The translations under genes and the position numbers were made by a program. Shown here one piece after another: positions 18,385 to 28,281 of a stretch of DNA of 41,417 bases (the first letter of the stretch is position 1; each line of letters starts with the position of its first letter). The stretch spans positions 1-41,417 of the forward strand of contig PBLS01000025.1 in the NCBI GenBank assembly GCA_002721825.1, read 5' to 3'. Source of the stretch: Magnetovibrio sp. Lineage in GTDB: Bacteria; Pseudomonadota; Alphaproteobacteria; Rhodospirillales; Casp-alpha2. The notes beneath the pieces are model-generated. The model did not search any database, was not told the DNA's origin, and saw nothing but the letters and a program-made list of their open reading frames with translations.

Positions 18385-19035
18385 ATGATAGATGAGCAGA
18401 AATTCATAAATAGCCGAATTTTGGCATTCATAGTTCTTACTATTTTTGTCACCCCCTTTCTTGTTGGTGTTCCGGCACAAGCGGATGATACAGCGGCTGG
18501 GGCCAAGTCGTTCATAGAAGGGCTTGCCGACGAGGCTGTTAAATCTCTTGCAGCTCCCAATATAGGAGCTGCTGAGCGTCGTGAGCGTTTTCGTAAGATT
18601 ATGCTTCAAAACTTCGCCTTCAAACGGATTGCTAGATGGGCCCTAGGGCGATACTGGCGTCGCGCAACACCATCTGAACGGACGGAATATCTAAAGCTGT
18701 TTGAAAATATGCTTGTGATTGTTTACGCGGACCGCTTTTCTAGTTATTCCGGTGAAACCTTAAATGTGGAGCGATCAGAAGTTCGCGGCGACAACGACAT
18801 TTTGGTGCACTCTAAAGTTGTTCGATCAGGCTCCCAGAAACCCATATCCATTGCGTGGCGAATAAGTAAAGATATGTTGAATAATGGTGCCTTTAAAATA
18901 GTTGATGTTATGGTCGAAGGGTTGAGTATGGGTGTCACCCAACAAAAGGAATTTTCCTCTGTTATTCGTAAAAGTGGTAAAGGTGTGCAGGGACTGCTCG
19001 AAGAGTTGAAGAAACGCATTGCTGCTAATTCTTGA
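18385..19035 (+). CDS. MlaC/Ttg2D-family periplasmic lipid-transfer protein, HpnM-like (hopanoid-cluster associated)
   Basis: Signal peptide 'FLVGVPAQADD', then 'NFAFKRIARWALGRYWRRATPSERTEYLKLFENMLVIVYADRFSSYSGETLNV...VHSKVV....KPISIAWRISK..GAFKIVDVMVEGLSMGVTQQKEFSSVI'; directly upstream of hpnC. Confidence 0.85.
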   Translation: MIDEQKFINSRILAFIVLTIFVTPFLVGVPAQADDTAAGAKSFIEGLADEAVKSLAAPNIGAAERRERFRKIMLQNFAFKRIARWALGRYWRRATPSERTEYLKLFENMLVIVYADRFSSYSGETLNVERSEVRGDNDILVHSKVVRSGSQKPISIAWRISKDMLNNGAFKIVDVMVEGLSMGVTQQKEFSSVIRKSGKGVQGLLEELKKRIAANS

Positions 19036-19062
19036 TTGGATTGGACGCAATGTCCTAGTGCT

Positions 19063-19944
19063 ATGAATAAATGCCGTATAGAGGCGGGATCAGTACCCGG
19101 CATAGAGACACCATCGGGTAAAGATGTAGCTTACGAAAATTTTCCTGTTGGTTCGTGGCTTCTATCAAGTGAACTTCGCCCGCACGTTGCTATGTTTTAT
19201 CGTTTTGCCCGGACGATCGATGATATTGCCGATAATCCAAATCTATCTGCGGCGGTAAAATTGGAACGTTTAGAGGGGTTTGAAGCGGCAATTTTAGGTC
19301 GTAAGATGAACACGCCTGAGTATAGCATAGGATCAGAAATGCGTAGAAGTCTGCTTACAACCAGGGTTACACTACAGCATACCTTAGATCTCATTGATGC
19401 CTTTAAACAAGATGCAGTAAAAAGCCGCTATGCAAATTGGAGCGAGCTAATGGCGTATTGCGATCGATCGGCTGCGCCAGTGGGACGCTATCTTCTAGAT
19501 TTACATGGTGAGAGCAAGGTGGGTTATGGACCATCAGATGCCCTATGTAATGTCTTGCAAGTTATTAACCATCTACAGGACTGTCAGGAAGATTACCGTC
19601 AGATTAATCGGGTTTATTTGCCACGTGATTGGCTTGGTGAGGTTGGCGCTAGGATTGAAGACCTGGATGCTTTTAAGACATCACCAAAATTGCGATACGT
19701 CTTTGATCGCTGCCTCGACGGATTGGGTCCATTAATGTTGGAGGCACAAAAACTTCCTTTGATTCTAAAAAATCGTAGATTAGTTATGGAAGTTTCGGCA
19801 ATCGTAAGTATCGCTGAAAGGTTGATATCAGTGATTCGGTATCGCGACCCTTTAAGCTCTCGATTACAATTAAACAAGCTGGACTATATTTGGCAGTCAC
19901 TGCGTGGAATTACAGTGGTGCTTCTCGGAGTAGGTAGACCATAA
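19063..19944 (+). CDS. hpnC: Squalene synthase-family protein HpnC
   Basis: 'AYENFPVGSWLLSSELRPHVAMFYRFARTIDDIADNP', 'YCDRSAAPVGRYLLDLHGE', 'NVLQVINHLQDCQEDYRQINRVYLPRDWL'; order hpnC-hpnB-hpnD-hpnE. Start taken as ATG at 19063. Confidence 0.9.
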   Translation: MNKCRIEAGSVPGIETPSGKDVAYENFPVGSWLLSSELRPHVAMFYRFARTIDDIADNPNLSAAVKLERLEGFEAAILGRKMNTPEYSIGSEMRRSLLTTRVTLQHTLDLIDAFKQDAVKSRYANWSELMAYCDRSAAPVGRYLLDLHGESKVGYGPSDALCNVLQVINHLQDCQEDYRQINRVYLPRDWLGEVGARIEDLDAFKTSPKLRYVFDRCLDGLGPLMLEAQKLPLILKNRRLVMEVSAIVSIAERLISVIRYRDPLSSRLQLNKLDYIWQSLRGITVVLLGVGRP

Positions 19945-19946
19945 CC

Positions 19947-21107
19947 GTGGACATCTCGATTGGATTAGCTGGGTTATCTTTGGCAATTTGGATTGTGTTG
20001 TTATTTTTCAGGAATGGTTTTTGGCTTTCTGACCAGCGGATAGGAGAGGTTGGAGAGTTAGAATTTTGGCCTGCCGTTATATCCGTTATTCCCGCCCGTA
20101 ATGAAGTTGAAACAATAGGGGAAACGGTACGTTCTTTATTAGCACAGGATTATCCGGGTGAACTCCAAATAATTGTGGTTGATGACGGCAGTAATGATGG
20201 TACAGCTGCGGCTGTGGCTGAATCCAGTCGAGTCCATGTAATACCGGGACGGCCCCTTGTAGAGGGTTGGAGTGGGAAACTATGGGCTGTTTCTCAAGGT
20301 TTAGATGCCATTAATAAAGTTATGCCAGAGGCCTCATACGTTTTATTTACCGATGCTGATATTTACCATGCCCCCGGTAATCTAGCTAGATTGGTCTATA
20401 AAGCAGAAAAAGATGATAAGCATCTTGTATCGCTAATGGTGAAATTGCGCTTAGAGAGTTTTTGGGAACTTTGGTTGATTCCTGCGTTCATCTTTTTCTT
20501 CCAAAAAATTTATCCCTTTTCTGCTGTTAATAACGTGAAGAACAAAACAGCTGCTGCTGCTGGGGGATGTATGTTGGTTAGCCGCAACTGTTTAAAAAAA
20601 ATGGGCGGGATAAGTGAGATTGGTTCTCATTTAATTGACGATTGTGCTCTGGCGACCTTGATAAAAAGCAATTACCCTATCTGGCTTGGACTATCAACGC
20701 GCACGCGGAGCCTACGCTCCTACAATGATCTATCCGATATCTGGAATCTGGTGGCCCGTAGCGCCTTTGTACAGCTTAATTATTCAGTTGTTTCACTTAT
20801 TATAGCAATATTAGGTATGGTATTAATTTATTTAGTGCCACCGGTAGCAATAGTATCTGGTATATATTTAAACAGTGGGTATCTCGCGATTTTTGGTCTA
20901 CTTGGGTGGGTTGCCATGTTTACGGCATATGCTCCAACTCTATTACTATATCAGTTGTCGCCATTAAGAGGCATTGCGTTACCGCTAGTGGCAGGCCTTT
21001 ATAGCTTGATGACTATTTCATCAGCGTTACGTTACTGGAAGGGTGAGGGTTGTCTTTGGAAAGGTCGATACTACAACAGTGTTAGTGAAAAAAATACCAA
21101 TAGGTGA
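19947..21107 (+). CDS. hpnB: Hopene-associated glycosyltransferase HpnB (GT2 fold)
   Basis: 'ISVIPARNEVETIGETVRSLLAQDYPGELQIIVVDDGSNDGT', 'VLFTDADIYH', C-terminal TM segments; position between hpnC and hpnD. Confidence 0.88.
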   Translation: MDISIGLAGLSLAIWIVLLFFRNGFWLSDQRIGEVGELEFWPAVISVIPARNEVETIGETVRSLLAQDYPGELQIIVVDDGSNDGTAAAVAESSRVHVIPGRPLVEGWSGKLWAVSQGLDAINKVMPEASYVLFTDADIYHAPGNLARLVYKAEKDDKHLVSLMVKLRLESFWELWLIPAFIFFFQKIYPFSAVNNVKNKTAAAAGGCMLVSRNCLKKMGGISEIGSHLIDDCALATLIKSNYPIWLGLSTRTRSLRSYNDLSDIWNLVARSAFVQLNYSVVSLIIAILGMVLIYLVPPVAIVSGIYLNSGYLAIFGLLGWVAMFTAYAPTLLLYQLSPLRGIALPLVAGLYSLMTISSALRYWKGEGCLWKGRYYNSVSEKNTNR

Positions 21108-21140
21108 CGAATCTAATCTGGTGGTGTATCCATAGTTGAA

Positions 21141-22019
21141 ATGATAATAACCACTCCGGCATTGGAAGATGACAAGTCTCAGCGCAGCGCAGCTGCTCAT
21201 GTCGAGTGCGTGGTACGTCAGTCTGAGACATCTTTTTACTGGGCGATGCGATTCCTAGCGGAGCAAGAGCGTCAAGCTATGTTCGCTATCTATGCATTTT
21301 GCCGTGAAGTTGATGACCTTGTTGATAATCCTCGAGAAGAGTCTATTAAACGGGTGGCTTTGGGCCAATGGCGTGGCGAAATTGAACGAATATATGGTGG
21401 CTATCCAAGGACTCTAACAGGTCGAGCATTACTGCCGGTGATCGAAAAATTTGAGCTCCGAAAACAAGACTTTCGTGCAGTAATCGATGGAATGGAAATG
21501 GATGCGGAGAGTTCCGTCCGTTTCACTGATATGAATGAGTTAAAGCTTTACTGTGACAGAGTGGCTGGTGCTGTGGGACGTATTTCTACAGATATTTTTG
21601 GATTGCCGCGTGAGATTGGTGAGATGTTAGCATCGGCAGAAGGGTTAGCTTTGCAATTAACAAATATATTGCGAGACTTAGCTGAGGATTCTCAGCGGAA
21701 CCGATTGTACGTACCAGCCGACTTGCTCGCCGCTCATGAGATAGATGATACGGATGATCTTAATAGGGTATTGGGTCATCCAAGGTTACCGGAAGTATGT
21801 GAAATTCTAGCTGATATTGCTGTTTTAAACTTTGAACAAGCTCAGAAAATAGCGGTTAATTGTGATCGTAATCGTATACGACCGGCTATGATAATGTTAC
21901 AGATCTACCGGCGAATTCTGAGCCGACTACGGTCTCGCGGTTGGACAAATATAGACGTACCTGTTCCTCTCTCAAAGGCGACTAAATTTTGGATTGCCCT
22001 TCGTTATGGTGTGCTGTGA
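21141..22019 (+). CDS. hpnD: Presqualene diphosphate synthase HpnD
   Basis: 'SFYWAMRFLAEQERQAMFAIYAFCREVDDLVDNP', 'YCDRVAGAVGRISTDIFG', 'LALQLTNILRDLAEDSQRNRLYVPADLL'. Confidence 0.92.
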   Translation: MIITTPALEDDKSQRSAAAHVECVVRQSETSFYWAMRFLAEQERQAMFAIYAFCREVDDLVDNPREESIKRVALGQWRGEIERIYGGYPRTLTGRALLPVIEKFELRKQDFRAVIDGMEMDAESSVRFTDMNELKLYCDRVAGAVGRISTDIFGLPREIGEMLASAEGLALQLTNILRDLAEDSQRNRLYVPADLLAAHEIDDTDDLNRVLGHPRLPEVCEILADIAVLNFEQAQKIAVNCDRNRIRPAMIMLQIYRRILSRLRSRGWTNIDVPVPLSKATKFWIALRYGVL

Positions 22020-23275
22020 AAGCGAATGAAGAAATCCATATTATCGGTGCTGGTTTGGCTGGTTTATCAGCAGCTGTACAATTAGTAGAAGCTGGAAAAT
22101 GTGTAAGGATTTACGAAGCCACTTCTAGCGCAGGTGGTCGGTGTCGATCTTTTTACGATGGGCGCTTGGAGCGGATTATTGATAATGGTAATCATTTGAT
22201 ACTTAGTGGTAATAAGTCGGTAATGCGTTACCTTGAATTACTCGGCGCGGAGAATGAATTAAAGGGACCGGAGCTGGCAGAGTTCCCCTTCATTGATTTG
22301 GCAGATAACTCATCCTGGACGGTTCGACCGGGTAGTAGGGCTATACCCTGGTCCATTTTTAATTCTAAGTGGCGGATCCCTGGGATATCTATAAAAAATT
22401 ATTATTCCATCTGGCGATTATCCCAAGCAACACCCTCAGATACAGTTGGTGCATGCTTTGATACTGATGGAGTCATTTGGCATCGATTCTGGCGGCCAAT
22501 CATAGTTTCGGTACTTAATACAGATCCAGCATATGCTTCAGCTAATTTGCTATGGAAAACGTTGAAAGAAACTTTTGGGTTAGGGGAGGTTGCGTGTCGG
22601 CCGTTATTGGCTGTACGCAGCTTAAGTCAAGCTCTTGTAGACCCCGCTTTATCGTATCTTTCTGGGAAGTCTTGTAAATTAGATTTCAACAAGCGTGTGC
22701 GTAAAATAATTTCTGAAGATCAACGCGTTAAAGGAATTGAAACGACTGATCTTGTGGAAATCGGAGAACGGGATGCTGTTATTTTATCTGTCCCGCCCTA
22801 TTCAGCAGCACAATTAGCGCCGAACTTAATAGTGCCAAATACATTTCAGACAATTGTGAATGGACATTTTCGTATAGAAGGAAGATCCCCCGAAGCTAAT
22901 TTCATTGGTGTAGTCGGAGGTATGGCTGAGTGGCTGTTTGTGCGTGGTGACGTGGTTTCAGTTACAATAAGTGCTGCTAACGAGCTTTCAAAAATATCTG
23001 AGGTTGAGATTGCGGATAAAATGTGGGCTGACATAAGTTCTGTTTTTGGCCTCGGTTCTTCAAATAGAGGCCCCTCAAGAGTTATCAAAGAAAAGCGCGC
23101 CACTTTCGAGCAAACTCCGGAGCAAGTCGCTCGTCGGCCCTCCGCAAGGGCGGAATTTACTAACATGTTCCTCGCAGGAGATTGGACGGATACGGGCATA
23201 CCTGCAACAATTGAGGGTGCTGTGCGTTCCGGTATTATAGCAGCTAATTCTGCATTAGAATATATGGAAAATTGA
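22016..23275 (+). CDS. hpnE: Squalene-associated FAD-dependent desaturase HpnE
   Basis: 'IHIIGAGLAGLSAAVQLVEAGKCVRIYEATSSAGGRCRSF', 'NMFLAGDWTDTGIPATIEGAVRSG'. Probable GTG start overlaps the hpnD stop (GTGA). Confidence 0.9.
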   Translation: MKANEEIHIIGAGLAGLSAAVQLVEAGKCVRIYEATSSAGGRCRSFYDGRLERIIDNGNHLILSGNKSVMRYLELLGAENELKGPELAEFPFIDLADNSSWTVRPGSRAIPWSIFNSKWRIPGISIKNYYSIWRLSQATPSDTVGACFDTDGVIWHRFWRPIIVSVLNTDPAYASANLLWKTLKETFGLGEVACRPLLAVRSLSQALVDPALSYLSGKSCKLDFNKRVRKIISEDQRVKGIETTDLVEIGERDAVILSVPPYSAAQLAPNLIVPNTFQTIVNGHFRIEGRSPEANFIGVVGGMAEWLFVRGDVVSVTISAANELSKISEVEIADKMWADISSVFGLGSSNRGPSRVIKEKRATFEQTPEQVARRPSARAEFTNMFLAGDWTDTGIPATIEGAVRSGIIAANSALEYMEN

Positions 23276-23417
23276 TTAAGTCTCTTGAAATCATGAATGT
23301 TTTTTGACAAAAATCATTTTGATTTAGCTTCGAACATATTGTGGATTAATGCTAGGGAAAGCCATGCTTAGAAATAGTTCCGGTCTAACATGAGCTCACA
23401 CACGAGGTCGCGAGAGT

Positions 23418-25373
23418 GTGCGCATGATAAAGCATAGGGAGAACTTGATTAAACAAGAACCGATCTCTAACCAAACTGAAATAAGTGAGGTTATAGAGGA
23501 AGCTCGAACGTGGCTTATTGAGCAGCAATCTAATGATGGACATTGGGCATTCGAGCTTGAAGCCGATGCTACGATTCCGGCCGAATATATATTTCTAAAT
23601 CATTTTATTGGAGAGATAAATCAAGAGGTAGAAGAAAAGCTTGCTCGTTATCTGCGTTCCATTCAACATGAGGATGGTGGTTGGCCTCTCTATCATGACG
23701 GTGATTTTAATGTTAGTGTATCGGTTAAGGCGTATTTCGCGCTTAAGTTGGTCGGTGAAGATCCCAATGCGCCGCACATGGCCCGTGCGCGGGAAGCTAT
23801 CCTCAAAGCTGGTGGAGCAGCTAAGGCAAATGTATTTACACGCATAGCTCTCGCACTCTTTGAACAATTACCTTGGCGGGCTGTGCCGGTAATGCGGGTA
23901 GAAGCACTCCTCTTACCGCGATGGGCTCCATTCCACCTTAGCATGGTGTCTTATTGGTCGCGTACTGTTATGGTGCCCTTATTAATACTTACTACTTTGA
24001 AGCCTAAGGCTGCGAATCCGCGCCGTGTGAATATTCGTGAATTATTCGTTATATCTCCAGGAGATGAACGTCGATTCTTGGCTAATCCCACTGGACATTG
24101 GTTAGGGAAGTTATTTCTATTATTAGATTGCATAGTGCGTCCTTTAGAAATTGTATTTCCCAAGTTTCTGGAACGTCATGCTATAAACAAGGCTCTAGAA
24201 TTTATTATAGAGCGCTTGAATGGTCGGCATGGGCTTGGGGCAATTTTTCCCGCTATGGCTAACTCGGTAATGGCATTTTATGCATTGGGCTATAATAACG
24301 AAGACACAAATTTTCAGACTGCTCGCGCTGCCATTGATAAACTCTTAGTGTTTCATGATGACTGGGGGTTTTGTCAACCTTGCATGTCACCAGTCTGGGA
24401 CACGGCACTCGCAATGCATGCTACGCTTGAAGCGAGCTCTATAGGTGACGCAGCGATAGAAAAAGCGGCTGGTTGGCTTGAAGGGCGGCAAGTTCTTGAT
24501 GTTGTAGGTGACTGGGGGGTTAACACGGGAGATTTGCGCCCGGGTGGTTGGGCATTTCAGTACTCAAATAGCCATTATCCAGATGTTGATGATACGGCGG
24601 TAGTGGTAATGGCATTAAATCGGGCTAATGCTGAATTGTATAAAGGGGCCATAGAAAGAGGAACCGAGTGGGTCCTCGGAATGCAAAGTACTAATGGTGG
24701 TTGGGGTGCTTTTGACAAAGACAACGAGCATCATTTTTTGCAACATATTCCATTTGCAGATCATGGCGCACTCCTTGATCCTCCTACAGCAGATGTAAGT
24801 GCAAGATGTGTATCCATGTTGGCTCAGCTGGGATACGGGCGTGATTTTATGCCAGTTGCTCGTGCGATTGACTATTTAAAGCGCGAGCAAGAAGAGGATG
24901 GCTCTTGGTTTGGAAGATGGGGTAACAATTACGTGTATGGGACATGGTCAGTATTGTGTGCTTTAGCTGCAATAGGTGAGGATATGCAAGCTCCTTATAT
25001 TATAAGAGCTGTTGATTGGCTCAAAGGACGTCAACGCCCTGATGGCGGCTGGGGTGAAGATTGTGCAAGCTACTGGCAGCATCGCCGAGATGAGGTAAAA
25101 AGTTCAACCCCATCGCAGACAGCTTGGGCCGTTTTGGGTTTAATGGCAGCAGGTGAGGTTCAAAGCGTAGCTGTAAAGGGTGGCATTGACTATTTACTTA
25201 GGACGAGCCGTGATCGAGGTAAGTGGCGGGAGGAGTACTTCAATGCAGTCGGCTTTCCACGTGTGTTTTATTTGCGTTATCACGGTTACAGTGCTTTTTT
25301 CCCGCTCCTGACACTGGCGCGATATCGTAACTTACTAAAGCTGAAGTCCAATATGCCTATTTGGGGGATATAG
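23418..25373 (+). CDS. shc: Squalene-hopene cyclase
   Basis: Catalytic DxDD 'YPDVDDTAVV', several QW motifs ('QQSNDGHWAFE', 'QHEDGGWPLY', 'QSTNGGWGAFD', 'QEEDGSWFGRWGNNYVYGTW', 'QRPDGGWGEDCASY'). Confidence 0.97.
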   Translation: MRMIKHRENLIKQEPISNQTEISEVIEEARTWLIEQQSNDGHWAFELEADATIPAEYIFLNHFIGEINQEVEEKLARYLRSIQHEDGGWPLYHDGDFNVSVSVKAYFALKLVGEDPNAPHMARAREAILKAGGAAKANVFTRIALALFEQLPWRAVPVMRVEALLLPRWAPFHLSMVSYWSRTVMVPLLILTTLKPKAANPRRVNIRELFVISPGDERRFLANPTGHWLGKLFLLLDCIVRPLEIVFPKFLERHAINKALEFIIERLNGRHGLGAIFPAMANSVMAFYALGYNNEDTNFQTARAAIDKLLVFHDDWGFCQPCMSPVWDTALAMHATLEASSIGDAAIEKAAGWLEGRQVLDVVGDWGVNTGDLRPGGWAFQYSNSHYPDVDDTAVVVMALNRANAELYKGAIERGTEWVLGMQSTNGGWGAFDKDNEHHFLQHIPFADHGALLDPPTADVSARCVSMLAQLGYGRDFMPVARAIDYLKREQEEDGSWFGRWGNNYVYGTWSVLCALAAIGEDMQAPYIIRAVDWLKGRQRPDGGWGEDCASYWQHRRDEVKSSTPSQTAWAVLGLMAAGEVQSVAVKGGIDYLLRTSRDRGKWREEYFNAVGFPRVFYLRYHGYSAFFPLLTLARYRNLLKLKSNMPIWGI

Positions 25374-25376
25374 TAT

Positions 25377-26066
25377 TTGCCTATAGGTGTTGTTTCTGGG
25401 TTTTTACGTGAGGCCAAATGTTTGCTAGTGGATGGAATCGCCGACCCTGGTGTTCTCTCATTTGCCGGTGTCGGTCCAGCGCGTAGTGAGTATGGCGCTC
25501 GTGAATTGATAACTAGAGGCGCTGAGGCACTTGTCAGCTTCGGTATTGCGGGTGGTATTGCACCTGGAGTTCAGGCTGGCACATTGGTTCTAGCTAACAA
25601 GGTTGTAGATGGAGCAAATATATATAAGTCTTCTAATGTTTGGCGAAACTCTTTGAAACGCTTGCTGCCAGCAGATCTTGAACTTGTGGAAGGCGCTATT
25701 GTTGGAAGCGATACGATGGTATTATCACAATGTGAGAAAAATAAATTACACATCAATACGGGTGCGATAGCGTGTGACATGGAGACACATGCATTAGCAA
25801 GAGTTGCGGTTGAAACAGGTCTGCCTTTTATCGTTTTGCGGGCTATATCCGATCCAGCTTGGCAAGACGTACCCGATTGGGTTTTATCTTGCTTAACTAG
25901 TAATGGTGAGGTTGATTATTTCTGTATAGCGTTGACCTTGGCAAAACGGCCTTGGGAATTGCTCGCCTTGTTAAATCTCGCGGGTAATTCGAAAAGGGCC
26001 TTGAGTTCTTTACGCCGCACCGCGAGTGCAGCTGGCTCTAGTCTCGGGTTTAGCTCTAGGATCTAG
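25377..26066 (+). CDS. hpnG: Hopanoid-associated phosphorylase/nucleosidase HpnG
   Basis: 'GVVSGFLREAKCL', 'GVGPARSEYGARELITRGAEALVSFGIAGGIAPGVQAGTLVLA', 'CDMETHALARVAVETGLPFIVLRAISDPA'; directly follows shc. Apparent TTG start. Confidence 0.87.
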   Translation: MPIGVVSGFLREAKCLLVDGIADPGVLSFAGVGPARSEYGARELITRGAEALVSFGIAGGIAPGVQAGTLVLANKVVDGANIYKSSNVWRNSLKRLLPADLELVEGAIVGSDTMVLSQCEKNKLHINTGAIACDMETHALARVAVETGLPFIVLRAISDPAWQDVPDWVLSCLTSNGEVDYFCIALTLAKRPWELLALLNLAGNSKRALSSLRRTASAAGSSLGFSSRI

Positions 26067-27185
26067 TGTAGTCTCGTTCTTTTCACCGTGTGTAGTGCCT
26101 TTGATTAGTCGTTCAGATACATATTCAGCGGGGCGTTGGTTTTTTAGAGAGATCTCAGGGGCCATTTTACCAGTAGTTCGAATACCGCGCATATAAACGC
26201 TGAGTGCTTTTATGGGATGAACAATTGTGTCTGTTACAGCTGTAGCCTCGTAACCGCAATGAACCATGCAGTCTGCACACTTTTCATAATTACCTGTTCC
26301 GTAGGATTGCCAGTCAGTTTCTTCCATTAGCTCTTGGAAGCTATTAGCGTAGCCCTCTGATAACAGATAGCAGGGTTTTTGCCACCCGAATATATTACGG
26401 GTTGGGTTCCCCCAAGGTGTACAATGATAGGCTTGGTTTCCTGCGAGAAAATCCATAAATAGTGTTGACTGACTAAATTTCCAGCGTTTAGCGCCTGTGC
26501 GACTAAGAATATTGCGGAACAAAAGCTTGGTTTTATGTCGATTGAGGAAGTGTTCCTGATCGGGGGCGCGTTCATAGGCATAACCCGGTGACACTGTAAT
26601 CCCCTCAACGCAAAGATCATTCATGCAGAAATCAAAAAATTTTGCTGTTTCAGCGGCAGTCATTTGGTCAAAAAGCGTACAATTGACATTAATCCTAAAG
26701 CCAAGTTTTTTAGCTTCGCGTATTGCGGAGACAACTTTTTTAAATGTGCCTGGTTGATCTACAGCTTTGTCATGATGTTTTTCTAAACCATCGAGATGGA
26801 CTGAAAACGTTAAATAAGGAGTGGGTCTGAATTCCTTAAGTTTTTTTTCTAGCAATAAACCATTGGTACAAAGATAAACGAATTTATTTTTGGCGATTAT
26901 ACCATTTACAATCTCCGTTATGTCCCGATGGATTAAAGGCTCCCCGCCAGGTATAGATACTATAGGCGCACCGCATTCATCGACCGCTTTAAGGCATTCT
27001 TCTAACGAAAGACGCCTATTGAGTATTGAATCTTCGTAGTCGATCTTTCCGCAGCCAGGGCACGCAAGGTTACAGCGAAATAAAGGTTCTAGCATCAATA
27101 CGAGCGGATACTTTTCACGGTTTAGTAGCCGTTGTTTAATAATATAGCTTCCGACGCGGATTTGCTGGATCAAAGGAACTGGCAA
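26010..27185 (-). CDS. hpnH: Hopanoid biosynthesis radical SAM protein HpnH (adenosylhopane synthase)
   Basis: 'MLEPLFRCNLACPGCGKIDYEDSILNRRLSLEECLKAVDECGAPIVSIPGGEPLIH' (CxxxCxxC), 'CNLL..TPWGNPTRNIFGWQKPCYLLSEGY'-type C-terminal region. Confidence 0.95.
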   Translation of the reverse strand: MPVPLIQQIRVGSYIIKQRLLNREKYPLVLMLEPLFRCNLACPGCGKIDYEDSILNRRLSLEECLKAVDECGAPIVSIPGGEPLIHRDITEIVNGIIAKNKFVYLCTNGLLLEKKLKEFRPTPYLTFSVHLDGLEKHHDKAVDQPGTFKKVVSAIREAKKLGFRINVNCTLFDQMTAAETAKFFDFCMNDLCVEGITVSPGYAYERAPDQEHFLNRHKTKLLFRNILSRTGAKRWKFSQSTLFMDFLAGNQAYHCTPWGNPTRNIFGWQKPCYLLSEGYANSFQELMEETDWQSYGTGNYEKCADCMVHCGYEATAVTDTIVHPIKALSVYMRGIRTTGKMAPEISLKNQRPAEYVSERLIKGTTHGEKNETTLDPRAKPETRASCTRGAA

Positions 27186-27209
27186 CGCTTTTTCCTAATT
27201 ATTTGTAGC

Positions 27210-28157
27210 TTAAACAAAAGCTGAATCCGATAATTCACGTGGTAATTTGAATGTAACATTTTCTTTAACACCAGACACCTTTTCCACTTCGATATTGCGG
27301 TAATCTGCTAATTTTTTTACCACGCCTTGTACAAGTTCTTCTGGTGCAGAGGCGCCCGCTGTGATGCCAACTATTTTAACCCCTTTAAGCCATTCAGGAT
27401 TAAGATCACTGGCATCGTTTATTAAGTAGCTAGGTTTATTCATAGAAGCTCCAAGGTCTCGAAGTCGGTTCGAATTTGAACTGTTTTGCGCTCCTACTAC
27501 TAGCAACAGATCAATTTGCGGAGTCAAAATACGGACTGCGTCTTGGCGATTTTGCGTCGCGTAGCAAATGTCTTTTACATCAGGGCCCAGGACATTAGGA
27601 AATTTGTTTTTAAGGGCTTCGATGACCTCACGTGTATCGTCTACACTGAGAGTTGTTTGCGTAACATAAGAAAGTTGGTCAGGGTCTTTAACTTCGAGTT
27701 TCTCTACATCTTCCACAGAATTAACTAGCAGTACACCACCGGGAATTTGCCCTTGTGTACCCTCTACCTCTGGATGCCCAGCGTGGCCAATGAGGATAAC
27801 CTGACGGCCCTTTTTGACATGGTTTTGGCCTTCCTTATGAACCTTTGAGACTAAGGGACAAGTGGCGTCTATAACCTCGAGATTACGTTTACCTGCGGCT
27901 TGAACCACGCTAGCAGCAACCCCATGCGCACTAAAAATAGCATTCGCTCCCTGTGGAATATCATCTATTTCTTCGACGAAGATGGCGCCTTTTTCCCGAA
28001 GCGATTCTACGACATGTTTGTTATGCACAATTTCGTGGCGGACATAAACTGGTGGTCCGAATAGAATGAGGGCACGTTCAACAATTTCAATGGCACGCTC
28101 TACACCGGCACAAAAACCGCGCGGCCGGGCTAAAAGAATTTTTAAATTATTTGCCAT
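27210..28157 (-). CDS. ispH: 4-hydroxy-3-methylbut-2-enyl diphosphate reductase
   Basis: '[24 protein letters not shown]', '[25 protein letters not shown]', '[14 protein letters not shown]', '[14 protein letters not shown]', '[16 protein letters not shown]'. Confidence 0.97.
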   Translation of the reverse strand: MANNLKILLARPRGFCAGVERAIEIVERALILFGPPVYVRHEIVHNKHVVESLREKGAIFVEEIDDIPQGANAIFSAHGVAASVVQAAGKRNLEVIDATCPLVSKVHKEGQNHVKKGRQVILIGHAGHPEVEGTQGQIPGGVLLVNSVEDVEKLEVKDPDQLSYVTQTTLSVDDTREVIEALKNKFPNVLGPDVKDICYATQNRQDAVRILTPQIDLLLVVGAQNSSNSNRLRDLGASMNKPSYLINDASDLNPEWLKGVKIVGITAGASAPEELVQGVVKKLADYRNIEVEKVSGVKENVTFKLPRELSDSAFV

Positions 28158-28281
28158 GGGAAGATTCCTCGCCATTGAAAATAAACTTCAAAACCGTAAA
28201 GGTGTGTTCCTCAAGGTGCCTTCTATAGAAAATATAACTGTAAATCTAGAGGAAACAAAGTTCCGTGGGGATAATAATCAC

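Noticed and set aside
23283-23330. Possible sigma-32 or sigma-70 promoter before shc (CTTGAAA / TTGACA boxes)
   Set aside because: No suitably spaced -10 element could be found for either box; too weak to report as a feature.
28066-28281. N-terminal extension of the HpnA ORF
   Set aside because: Runs antisense into ispH; the Rossmann start 'MILVTGAAGFIGS' sits at the ATG at 28282.
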